Assembly (NCBI RefSeq): GCF_002775205.1
Contig: NC_036448.1
Span: 2,835,498 to 2,899,497 of the forward strand
Length of the DNA: 64,000 bases
Direction of reading: 5' to 3'
From: Xiphophorus maculatus
Lineage: Eukaryota; Chordata; Actinopteri; Cyprinodontiformes; Poeciliidae
Positions 1-15,100 of this stretch are shown here, in pieces (the stretch's first letter is position 1; every line of letters starts with the position of its first letter). The position numbers and the translations under genes were made by a program. The notes beneath the pieces are model-generated. The model was given only the letters and a program-made list of their open reading frames with translations. It was not told the origin of the DNA and searched no databases.

Positions 1-273
1 GTTGTCTGTGCAAACTTTCCTCATATTACTCCAACATCATGTCATCAATGCACTCAAGCATGCATTCCATGTTTATACAGTTACAGGAGCAGAGAGTGGC
101 TCACAACTCTCAGTTGGGTCTGGGGGGGGTTGGACTTTTTCTGGGTCACTGGCACATCTTAACTCTTCCTTCAGTCATTCTGTTGTAGATTTGCTGCTGC
201 TTTTGGGATCATTAACATGCTGATGACCCAGTTTAAGCCCAGCTTTAGCTGACGGACTGATGGTCTCACTTTT

Positions 274-635
274 TGTCTCTGGAAGAATTAAATACACAGC
301 ACTGCTTTGGTCTCGTCAAGTTCGGTCCTTCATTCAGAGGCTTCTGATTCAAAACTTTCCAAACAGGTTGTGCTGCGATATTAAGACGCTCTCTGTTGTC
401 AGCCCTTTCCAAACAAGCTGTTTTTCTTCCGTCTTTTTCTAATTGGACTGACATGAACGTTCTGATGTCTCTGAATATTGCACGGTCTGAGATCGGAAGC
501 TGTAGTGTTTTTGCGCTTGTGAGCAAATTTCTCGCTTTAGAATCGTTGCGTTCAAATAGATTGGAAAATGCTCTTTTGTACTTGCCAGGTTGATTGGCAA
601 CGTTTGCTTTCCTTGAATCTTTGCTCATGTCTTTG
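274..635 (-). other. Possible coding exon of unknown gene (open reading frame)
   Basis: An open frame on the minus strand runs about 174 codons with no stop. Its most gene-like part begins at an ATG (MSPQISVKTPPRSK...) just after a pyrimidine-containing stretch ending in CAG, which resembles a 3' splice site. It ends at a lysine-rich end (FNSSRDKK) next to GTGAGA, a good donor. The product would be basic and hydrophilic, with no domain I recognise. It could be an exon of a gene extending past the left edge, an exon inside the first intron of dipk1a, or chance. Codon use is not clearly coding. I do not assign a function. Confidence 0.25.
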
Positions 636-1189
636 CTCCTTGGTGGTGTTTTAACACTTATCTGTGGGCTCATCTGTGACCAGGAGAGATCTATTAACTG
701 AAATGCAAAAGTGATAAGATGGTAAAAAATATACACATGACTCAATGATCGACCAGTCAACTGAAGATGTTCAGTATGTTTGTCATCCACATTACCATGG
801 CTGTGACAGCAAATACTGTTCTAACAATGAGACACCGAGGTGGTCATTATATGGGGCTACATGTGTGGGAAAAGTTTTGTAGTTACAAACTTTTACACGG
901 TAGTTAATTTTGCATTGACTCATTACCCTTGGATGTTGTGTATTTACATTTGTTTATGATACTGTACTGGTATAGTGACCTCCACACTGTAAAAAACAAA
1001 ACAAAAAGACATAATCTTTTGATTAGAGTTACCGTCTCATTCAATGTGGAAAATCCAAAATAAAGAAATTATTTGGGGGGGGGATGAGGGGAAGTTACAG
1101 GTTCTCTAAAGATTTTAGATTTTTAAGCACAACTGGGGCATTTTAGGTTGATCAGAGTTTAACCAGGAACTTAGAATTAGTTTCTCTGG

Positions 1190-2110
1190 GTTAAAAACAT
1201 GAATATAACCCATTTTTACCACCTTTTTACTTATCTTCTTTACAAACGCAAACATGGAGATTGCAAAATTCAATTTTGTGTTTTTAATAGCATACCAGTT
1301 CACAACATGTCTCAAAGCATTTTACAATATATATTTAAAAAAAGAGGAAATCAATCCAATCAGACACAAATTCCATGTCAAGCACATACATTCCAGTTGC
1401 TCCAAGTTATCATACTTATTTTTCAGATTGGTTAAAAGTTTTCTATCTAAGGAAACCCAGCAGGTCGCATCGACTCACAGAATTCACTAGTTCTGGATGA
1501 ACACGTAGCGACTGCAGACAATCGCTTATGCTGTTGAGTTTACAGCAATCCCTCAAACAGATCATGGAGCCACAGTGGAGAGGAAAAACTCCTCTTTAAC
1601 AAGAAGAAACCACCAGCAAAACCAGAACCTATTGATCAAGGAGAGATTTCTAATTCAAAGAAAGGTTGAAGGGGGTAGTAACTTCATCTAGCTGTTTTTA
1701 AAGCTACAATAAAACAGAGTGCATACTGTTAACCACAACGAAACCCCAGCCAATAGCTTTGTCTAGCAGTCAGTGACGTGCTGTGTTAGGATTATATGGA
1801 CCAATCAGATGTTTGATGTAGCTGATTATTAAGGGCTTTATATATGAAAAGGAGCATTTTCAAACTTTATTCTGCATTTAATAGGGAGCCAGAGAAGGAA
1901 AATAAAAATAGGTGAAGTATGATGACTTTTATTTTCATCTGGGAGTGAGTAAACTCCCAGAGAACTGAAAGTTCAACTAGAACGGGGCGCTCTGGTCGGA
2001 TGAAACAAAGATTGAGATTTTCTGTAATTCTCACTTCTTGTGAATTTGTTGTGAAATCCAGGATGGAGAGGTGGAGACGCAACCCACGCCCACTGTGGTG
2101 GTGTCGGCCT
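1190..2110. repeat. Old interspersed fish repeat, copy 1
   Basis: The stretch shares several blocks, in the same order, with 27180-28960. These are the block around 1440-1500 (CCCAGCAGGTCGCATCGA), the block AGTGGAGAGGAAAA near 1575, and the later block GGACCAATCAGAT near 1799 followed by an 'aagggctttatat' and a 'gggagcca' segment. Shared order over about 900 bp shows a dispersed element, not coding sequence. I have seen similar text as a common teleost repeat but cannot name its family. Confidence 0.6.
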
Positions 2111-6406
<4,296 letters not shown>

Positions 6407-6533
6407 TGTTGGGGATTGTCGTTTTGAAACCACGATCATCAGGTCTCCAAGTGGAGCAGAGTGAAAGCAATGCTGTGATACATGAGTAGAATATATAATG
6501 AAATCATATCTATCACCCTCCAACACTTGTGAA

Positions 6534-7367
6534 TAGAGATGCACTGATGAGAACTTTGGGGCCAATTTCCGATATCCGTTTTTTTTTTTTTTTATAAAGC
6601 ATTACCAATTTTCACACTGCGATTTCTCTTTTAAAACTAGTGTGAGACGATATTAAGACACAATTCCAAATATTTTTTTCAAGCCTGTTTGCTGTGAGCG
6701 GCCATATTTAAATGGAGCAGAGACAGCAGCAAGCAGGTGTGTAGGAGCAGTAGCTGTAAAGCAAAGTTTTATTACTGTTTTATAACCAAGGAAAAAATGA
6801 TTGGACATTTTCCGCTGGATTTAGCATTTTACTAGTAATTAGCATAGCTAGCATTAAAAAACAGTATTATTGGTGTGTAATCCCTTTAGAGTCCTTTGAT
6901 ATTTTCAAATTCAGGATGTTCCCTTAAAGATAGAGGTTTAAATGTCAAACAATTAAAACAAAGCACCTTTACCATAATGTGTTCAGCCTTATTAATTAGG
7001 TTTTGCCCACCTCCTTTCAGGAGTAGCGAACAAACAAAGGTGCTCTAATTAATTTTCATTTTGTAATGCAGAGTGCTATTTAAGTGTGGCACATTAATTT
7101 AACTGTTTGGAACTATTTGAAATCCCAATTTTACCATAAATAAGTTAGCAAGTTTAATATCTTTTGTTTTTAAACTTTGAAACAGGTGATTCTACAAAAT
7201 AAAATCAAACGATGCTGTTGGGGGAGCCCTTGGTGGGGCTAGGGCCCTAAGCAGCTGCTTAACTTGCATTTGACTGGGGCTGGCTAACTTAGGATTTTAT
7301 TTTTAGTTTCTCACCAGTCAGGTCTGGTTAACCAAGAAAAAAAACCCCAATTTGCTGTGCATCTCTA
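6534..7367. mobile_element. Non-autonomous hAT-like inverted-repeat element (834 bp)
   Basis: The ends are inverted: TAGAGATGCAC on the left and GTGCATCTCTA on the right. The flanking 8-mers CTTGTGAA and CTTACAAA agree at six of eight positions, which fits a decayed 8-bp target duplication of hAT type. No transposase frame is seen. The element lies just past the dipk1a stop and may be included in its 3' UTR; an AATAAA occurs at 7198-7203 inside it. Confidence 0.6.
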
Positions 7368-8587
7368 CTTACAAATGATAAATCCAGTTGACCTACCTCC
7401 TCTCTTACTATTCTAAAAGTTTGGGGCCTAAAACCTGAACTCAGTGATTGTGTGTTCTCATCAGGCAAATCTGAAACAAGTCATAGAATCTTATGGTTAT
7501 GTTTTGTGTTGTTCACCCTGAGGTGAATGGAATGTTATCTTTGAGATAATGACTTGACTAATTCACTCGTTCTGCCAAAACCATCCTAGAGCGGATCTAC
7601 ATCATCTTTACTTTGACATGAAGAAGTATTAGAAAATCAGAGTGCACTGTAAATAGGATGAGACAAATATGTGATCAAATCCACAGGGGACCACTGTTGG
7701 CACTTGCACTCCTTTATTTTTTGAACTACACTTGGAAAACTAAACAAAACGAAATATAAACAAAACATGCACATTGAAAATGAAACTTAGGACTGTTTTA
7801 TATCACACTAAATGATGGTCAGTTTTTGAGGTTAGAAAACAAGATTCTTTCCTACATGCTTAGAACACATCATGATAGAAAGATGAACTGCAAAGAGGCG
7901 GCGTAACACTGATGTAAACTATGGTACAGCTGCTTAGATGAACCTTCTATCAACAAGAGATCTTACTGTTCCTTTAAAGAAGCTTTGCTTTCAGTTTCTT
8001 ATTATCACAACATGAGATGTAACGTCATTGTCGAAGCTGTAATCTGAAAGTTGAGAGCTGGTCATACCTTTACATTATTGTGCTGGATTTCCTTATTTTC
8101 AACAGGTTCTTTCTGGGCCCAGTGATTGTACAACAAGCCCAGTTTGGGTGTGTGTTTGGGGTGGTTGTGTCTTACAGGTTCAGGCCATTTGATGTGGTCA
8201 AAGAATATGCTGTCTGAAATAGCTTGACAATTTCCTTTAATCAAGGGTGACAGTTTGGGTCAGAGGAAAGAGACTTTGATACCGTCGGGGGTTCAAACTG
8301 GAAAACAGTTCAAAGACATTTCATAAATGGTTTGGTTATACATAAAGCCAGCTAACAATGGGGTTGAGGAATGGAGCTGACAAAAATCACGCCACCAATG
8401 GCCCCGTTTACTCAACTGTAATCAGCTGTTGATAAGCTTAGGCTCCATGTAAGAACAAAAAGGGAACTACAAGCTTCCTGTTTCCAAATAAACCAAGCAT
8501 ATCCAACCCTGGAAACAAAGCATTACCATGGTTACTGCTAAGTTGGAATGACCTACTGGCTCCTTCTAGCAAATGTGGCCTACTAAT
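7368..8587. other. Intergenic DNA with nothing recognised
   Basis: AT-rich sequence without a sustained coding frame, RNA gene or clear repeat boundary that I can support. It may be the 3' UTR or flank of dipk1a. Confidence 0.4.
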
Positions 8588-8952
8588 TGTGTTCAAAATA
8601 ATAGAATTGAGATATATTAAAAAAAAAAGGTAAATTTATTTTCAGAAACAGAAATGCATTAGAGAGGAAGAGCATGCAAACTCCATGCAGAAAGACGCCA
8701 GGCCGGGATTCAAACCCAGGACCTTTTTTCTGCAAGGCAGCAGTGCTACCAACTGCTTTCCTCTGTAAAGCATTTGAGATCATTCTGGTGGATCAGCCTG
8801 TTATTTTCAGCAATTCCATTTCTGCCCTCCCTTCGATCAGCGTTTCAGTCAGAGAAGCTTCTTCTGGACAACATCTGGAACAATATTCCTCTGCTTCATC
8901 CTTCAAATGAGGAACCAAGATGATTGAATTTCACACTATTATTTTGAACACA
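8588..8952. mobile_element. Inverted-repeat element with a SINE fragment inserted
   Basis: The left end TGTGTTCAAAATAATAG and the right end CTATTATTTTGAACACA are exact reverse complements about 365 bp apart. Such ends mark a non-autonomous DNA transposon. A tRNA-derived SINE fragment lies inside (about 8671-8760), so the SINE landed in the older element or was carried with it. No transposase is present. Confidence 0.65.
8671..8760 (-). mobile_element. tRNA-derived SINE fragment
   Basis: Read on the minus strand, this piece contains a tRNA-type B box (GGGTTTGAATCCCGG) preceded by a 'ttgccttgcagaaaa' segment and followed by a 'tttgcatgctctt' segment. It matches the head of the SINE at 23558-23812. 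Only the 5' tRNA-like part is preserved. Confidence 0.6.
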
Positions 8953-11239
8953 CCTCCTTTTAATTAATGGCTACGTTACCCAGAATCAGCAGGCTGCGGA
9001 TCCTATCTGTTGGTTTTCTATTTCTCCACTACATCTAGAGCTAAATAATTTTAGCACCTAGAAATATTTCTACTAAAAACTGATGAGTCGATCTGATGTC
9101 GCTATGTTGAACGTGATCTTGAGTGTTGAAGAGCGTTAACCGTCTAATGGCTAAGAAATGACGATCAGCAAAGCTTTGACTTGTCCACGTTAGCATTGTC
9201 TGAGATGGTAAGACAGGATAAACTGTACTCTAACTCCAAACTGTGACTAAATGGAACTGCGTAAACCTTTGACCTCAGTGGCCAAATTCAACTGACAGGC
9301 CTTCATTTCAGCCTGAGTGTCTTTATGCTCTCCAGCACCGGAATGTTTTTCTCAAATGTCTGTTTTCAAACTGTAAGATAATCCCTCCTGGCGCCATATT
9401 TGTTGACATAATTACAATTAATGGGTCAATCATGACTATGACACTGCTGCAGAACATAGTGGTGAATGATCTTTCCTTTTATAAAGGATGTTTCTGAACG
9501 CTACAAAAACAGTCTTGGTGTTTGTTCTGCCCATTTCTTGAAAGAATTCTTTCATTATTATCAGAAACAGAAGTAATGGAGGTTCAGATTTTCTCCACTG
9601 CTTTTGTCCGGATGAACTCTGAAGGACACAGATCGGGACCCATCATGTCATGCTGTGTATCTGTGTTCATCACTTGCTGTACCGGGCATTTCTTACACAG
9701 CGAAAACCTTCACGTGTAAATTTTCCATATTTGTATTTCTCACTAAAATGATCTGTAAAACGGTCTATTTTTGAATTCCGTGTCGCACATGATGCTGAAG
9801 TTACTTTAAGAATGTTTACTGTCGATGGAAATGTGATCTTAGACATCCAATGCTGATTTTTTTTTTTAAGGTTCCTTTTCATTGTAGTTGGATTCAAATA
9901 TGACTTCAACCACTGAATTGTAGACTTAACTGGCCTGTAGAGCACATCAACATTGCAGTCAGTGCTGCCTTGAGTTGTGATGTTTACTATTTGAAGAAAC
10001 CAGCTTGATTTCTGCACAATTAAATGCCATACCACTTAGTGTCCTGAATGTAACGTGTCTTTATTAGGATTTACTTGAGAGTTTGAGCTCTAACAGTTTA
10101 AAAGATGAGTTGTTAAAACAAGTTGATCTTTGTTTTAAGCAGAAATGACTCAAAAAACCAGTAGAAAAATGTTCAACTTTGACTACAAACTGAAGCAGGA
10201 AACGCTAAACCAAAAAGTGATGATCATTACTCATGTTGCATGTTCCCTTAAAGTCAAAGTTGGAACTGAAAATACCATCTTTACCAAGTTATAGAACCAA
10301 GAACCAACCAACCAGTGGGATTATTATTTTATATGCTCAACAAGCAGGCTACCAAGCAGGCTGCACCGATTGCAGATTTCTGGCCGATCACTGATCTTTA
10401 AAAAACCTGACTTGCCAATTCCAGTTTTACCCAATTTTTCTTCTTCAGACATGAATCGCGAAACAAAAGGTTCTGATTCACTTTCAAAACGCTTGAGGTC
10501 CAGGGTGAAGTTTCCAGTCAGTCGTGACTCGGGGAGCAAATCCAAATCTGCAGCAGTTGGTCTTCTGTTTTATTTAGTCCAAAAGTTTGAGCAGTCGTCT
10601 GGGATATGGTAGAGTGCTCGATGATTTCCCTCCCCTATAAATATTTTATGTGGATGCCAATTAAATCTTTAATTTTTTTTTAGTTAGTTAATGCTCTAAT
10701 GACTATGGTAGTGTTGTGCTGATGGAGCAGCAAACTGGAACTCCATGGGCTGTTAAGGGGAAGATAAGAGACACCAGAGGTAATATTAAAAGCTGCTGGG
10801 TTTCCTGAACTCATCAGGCTGACCTCCATGCCATGCTGCACCTAAAAGTTATCGATTCAAAAAGAGCCCCAACCAAGTTTTGAGTGCATGTGCTGTATGG
10901 TCACATAGTAAAATACATGGTACAATTCTGATGGCAGATTTTATATACAGTTAAAGTCTGAATTTTATTTCTACATGAAACTGAATCATTCAGATTTAAA
11001 CAGGCCTCTGCAATTCTCACATCTTGTACTTAATATAAAACACTGTGGTGACACGCTAACTCAATGCGACAGTCATGCTGTGTGTTAGTGTGTGTGTGAA
11101 AGATTTATGAACAAAAAGTGGAAATGAACCTTTTACTGTAACTATTCCTAAGGTTTAGTTACCTTAGGACTTTGGGAGAAGATTCCCAAAGGGAATTCCA
11201 ACTTTTGGGAACCTTAATGTAATTTGAACAGTTCAAGTC
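8953..11239. other. Intergenic DNA, mostly unassigned
   Basis: No gene was recognised. Around 10350-10620 there are phrases (GCACCGATTGCAGATTTCTG and 'cctgacttgccaattcc') that recur near 56132-56240, so this part is probably a decayed inverted-repeat element. The interval 9300-10040 is less AT-rich and looks unique, but no frame in it resembles a known protein. Confidence 0.4.
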
Positions 11240-12021
11240 TTAAAGGGGTAGTATGTGCTTTCCAGCCACATAGTATCACTTAGTACAGGAGTGGGCAATC
11301 CTGGTCCTCGAGGCCCGGTGTCCTGCAACTCTTGGATGTCTCCCTGGTCCAACACACTTGAATTCAACAGCTGAATCACCTCCTAAATGCAGTCAAGTTC
11401 TCCAGAGTCCTGCTAATGACCTCATTATTTGACTCAGGTGTGTTGAAGTAGAGATACATCTAAACGTTGCAGACCGGCCCTCTAAGCCTGGAGTTGCCCA
11501 CCCAACTTAGTAGCACAATCAAGTAACTATGTTACCTTTAATTGTTATAAAAATGCTGTATCAAATATGACTTAAAAGAAATTCAACTTTATAATTTAGT
11601 GCCTTGAAATTGGGCCTGTCTCTTTAAGAAACTTGCTCTTTCCAACACTCCATCTTCAGGAAGTCATCAGAGCATAGCCCCTCTATTAACCCTTAACATT
11701 TTTAACCAGTGTTGCTCTGGGAGGAAGCTCCTATAATGAGCTCAGCAGATGCATAATTCCATCAGGTGTTTGCTCATTTCTGCTGGCTAGTCTGAAGGAG
11801 CAGAGTGAGGGGCTTTGTGAGGCAGAAGCTCTGAAACTAGGAAACTGCAGCTCAGAATTGCGCCTCTGTCCCACCCAGGCATTTTAATTAGCTGAACGGT
11901 TGCCATGGGAGATTAAAGGATCATGAAAGAATCAAGGCAACACTCCAGGTATATTTTTGATGAGGAAATAAAAACCTGATGTAAAGATTAAAAAATATTT
12001 TACACAATACTGCCCCTTTAA
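11240..12021 (+). mobile_element. TTAA-flanked inverted-repeat element carrying a nested hAT element
   Basis: The outer element begins TTAAAGGGGTAGTATGTG and ends CACAATACTGCCCCTTTAA, so it has inverted ends and TTAA target sites, as in piggyBac-type elements. Related, degraded copies occur at about 20565-20755 and 38868-39277 (reverse orientation) and about 45600-45960. It holds no transposase and is interrupted by the hAT-type element at 11286-11504. Confidence 0.7.
11286..11504. mobile_element. hAT-type non-autonomous element with intact target duplication
   Basis: A 219-bp segment starts CAGGAGTGGGCAA and ends TTGCCCACCCA, giving inverted ends. It is flanked on both sides by the exact 8-mer ACTTAGTA (11278-11285 and 11505-11512). 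The perfect 8-bp duplication identifies it as a hAT-superfamily insertion, younger than the TTAA element it interrupts. Confidence 0.85.
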
Positions 12022-12146
12022 CTTTAAGGTTTCAGATACATCATTGACTCACAACTTAATGTTTATATAAAACATTGAGACACAGTGTTTTAAACTGAAC
12101 CATGAGACACCAGTAAGAGCAGAGACACAGGGTTGACTTTAATAAA

Positions 12147-12152
12147 TTTATT
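12147..12152 (-). terminator. Polyadenylation signal of rpl5
   Basis: AATAAA on the minus strand, about 20 bases past the rpl5 stop codon. The short distance is typical of ribosomal protein mRNAs, which have very short 3' UTRs. Confidence 0.75.
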
Positions 12153-12171
12153 TGTCTGATGCGTTCTTCCC

Positions 12172-15100
12172 CTAACCGTCCCCTGCTTCTTGTTCTTGCG
12201 CTCGTAAGAAGCTGGCCTTTTTCTGGGCAACGCGGTTCTTCCTCTGTGCCAGGGATAACTTGGCGCGGTTCCACCTGCCAGACGACAGACAAAAAGCCAA
12301 TTCATTAACATTCACTACATCAGCCGAGAAAAAGTAGGCCCAGCTACGAAAGGCATTCTCCATGCAACACAACACCAGAAATCTGCCATTAAACACATGT
12401 AGTTGTTTTTTTTTAATAAAAAGACTACATTTCTGAATCCACCTGGAACCCACCTCTTCTTTGTAACGTCTTTTTTGGGTTTCTTTTCATGTACGGGATT
12501 GGCTCTGATGGCGGCGTGTGCTTTCTTATACATCTCTTCTACCTGAAAGCAGAATTTGATCATTTGAACAGTGGAGCGGCAACATCTCAGTCTTCAGAAA
12601 GATTCGCTGTGCTCCTCTCAGCCCCGTCTTAAAAAGGACAGAGGACATCAACCAGTGCCAATGAAGGACCAACTACATTGAGCTCAGCTGCTAGTTTATT
12701 ATCACCAAGAAGCAAATTCGAGGACAAGAGATGAACAGCAGAATGTTTGGTAAAGATGACTTTCTTTCTTAGCGGTGTCCTACCATGTCCGGTGCCACTC
12801 CGTTCTTGATGAAGCGGGAGAACTGCTTCTTGTAGGCGTCCTCGTCCTCCTCCATCAGGTAGGTCATGTAATCAGCTACGTTCATGCCCATGATGTGCTT
12901 TCGGTGCACCTCCGCGTTGAACTCTTTGCTCTCTGCGTCGTAACCGGGGAAGCGTTTCAAGCTGCACGGAACATGATAGAGTCAGGAAGTCAAGTTCGGA
13001 CTGATTCTACTCTTCCTAATAAAACCTAAGCCAACAGACCAGCAGGAACCCGGTTCTACTTGTCTGCTTCGGTTCAGCTTGCTTCTCTCAGCCCCGTCTT
13101 GAAAACGACAGTAAACATCAGCCGGTGCAAATGAAGGACCAACTACATTTTGCTCAGCATATGTTTATCATCACCGAGAAGCAGAGGAGAACCAGCGAGA
13201 CGGGGTGGGACGTCTTGGACTAGTTTGACTGTCTGCATGTATTCACATGCATCAGAACAAACGCTCAGGTTTATACAGGTGAAGAAAAAACAATAAATGC
13301 TTTCGGCAGTAAACTGCAAGACATTTTAGTTGAGCTTCAATAAGCTCCTCCAGACAGTTGCCCTGTACAGGTGAGGGAATCTTCTCTTCCCTGTAGAATT
13401 TATGATGATCATTTTTGGAGCCAATTGTGTTACAAACCCTTCTTTGTGCAGAATGTGAATAGGATAATGAATTATCTGCCTGGTTTTACTCCAGCTCTGT
13501 AGTGGCTGTGTGCTGACATTTATCTGGCTGCAAGGCAAACACCTTCTGCTGAAACTTTAACTGCAAAGGGCACTGATGCAGCCACACGTTTCATGGGAGG
13601 TTCTGCTGTAAATATTAACCAGCTGTTCAACAGACCCGGTCCTGTCCATAAATCTTCCATAAATCCAAATTAGCAGAAGCTAATAAAAAAAAAGGCAGAA
13701 GCTTGAATACTAAGTCCTAAGTGACTCTGGAAGAACAGCAAATCTGATTCTTTTTAGACAACCAGTCCAGAAATAATTCAGCCAGATGTGCTTTATTAAA
13801 AGTTTCATAACCAAAACGGCTGACAGAAAGAGGCTGCATTCATCAGATCCACTTATTATGAACTGTTTGATTTAAATATTCTGCTCAGGATTAATGCAGT
13901 GTTGATGCTTCACCCCTAGCAGCAGCTCTGACCTCTCATTAACCTTCATGACCAGTGGAACAACTTTCCATGATGATATACAAGCAGAAACACGCCTGCA
14001 GTTACAAACAGAAAACCAACATGGATTCACCTTAAATGTTTATGTAATACTGTGTGGCAAATTGGTGAATGGGTAACTTTATAGTAACTATGCCTGTTTT
14101 ATACAAAGTAAATGAAGTGGGGAAAAAATGACCATCAGGGCTGCACAATATAGAGCAAATATAACATCATCTCAATATTCATATCGCAAAGGACTGATTG
14201 GATGGGAATAACTGTTGGCTAATCAATAATAATAATAAACTAATGTTTCATGATAATACAGCTGGTGCACCTGACTTTCTTTCCTTAGTTGTACCTAAAA
14301 ACAAACCAAACAAAAATGAATATAGGAGTTATTTTCACAGGCTATACTGCCACCTGCTGACCGTTTTGGTTGTGGAGTCTTTCATACTGGTAGTCTGATT
14401 GATTAATGAAAGATTCATTTCCATGTGTTGTCCAGTCTCCTGCAATTTATTTATCCATATATAATACAAATACAGACTGGTGACCTGTCCAGAGTGACCC
14501 CGCCTCTCGCCCGAAACGTTCGTTGCATAGGCACCAGCAGCGCTTCTGACCCCGCTAGGGACAAGAGTGTCCAGAAAATGGATAGATGGATTATACAAAT
14601 AAACATGACCACCAGTTAATACGTCGATTTTCAGACAGTTTTCTGCACCACATAGTTAAGATTCTATAAACACCGGCAGATCTGAAAGGTGTGGCTGAAC
14701 TGATGCTACCTCCATTTTCTTTTCAGGTGCATTATTGACAAATTATTTCTATTTCTGGGGGGCATTATGTTCCAAGTTTTTTTTTATTTTCCCTTTCCTA
14801 AACTGTCAGAAAAAATCTGCACAGGAAACCTGATAAATCTGGACTGTAAGTTTTCTGCAAACGGCAGATGAAGAACCTCGACGCGGGTCTGTCTGCTGAC
14901 GTCTGAGGTGGTCTGACCGAAACCATGGGAACCACGGCTGTGACTGTTGAACTGTTGCTCTTGCTTCATTAGTTTGTGTAGTTTAATCCATCAGCCTTCT
15001 GAATGTCTGATGAAGCTCTGCTCCTTACAGCCCAATCTACTCCCCGCTTTGATACAAACATTTTTCTATCTCACACACACACACTGACCTGTGAGGAATG

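Noticed and set aside
8281-8300. GGGTTCAAACT as a tRNA B box
   Set aside because: There is no matching A box, acceptor stem or anticodon arm.
13380-13600. Possible H/ACA snoRNA (SNORA66-like) in the large rpl5 intron, minus strand
   Set aside because: A 5' stem (GGCTGCA/TGCAGCC) followed by AGATAA looks like an H box, but no second hairpin ending in ACA at the right distance could be drawn.
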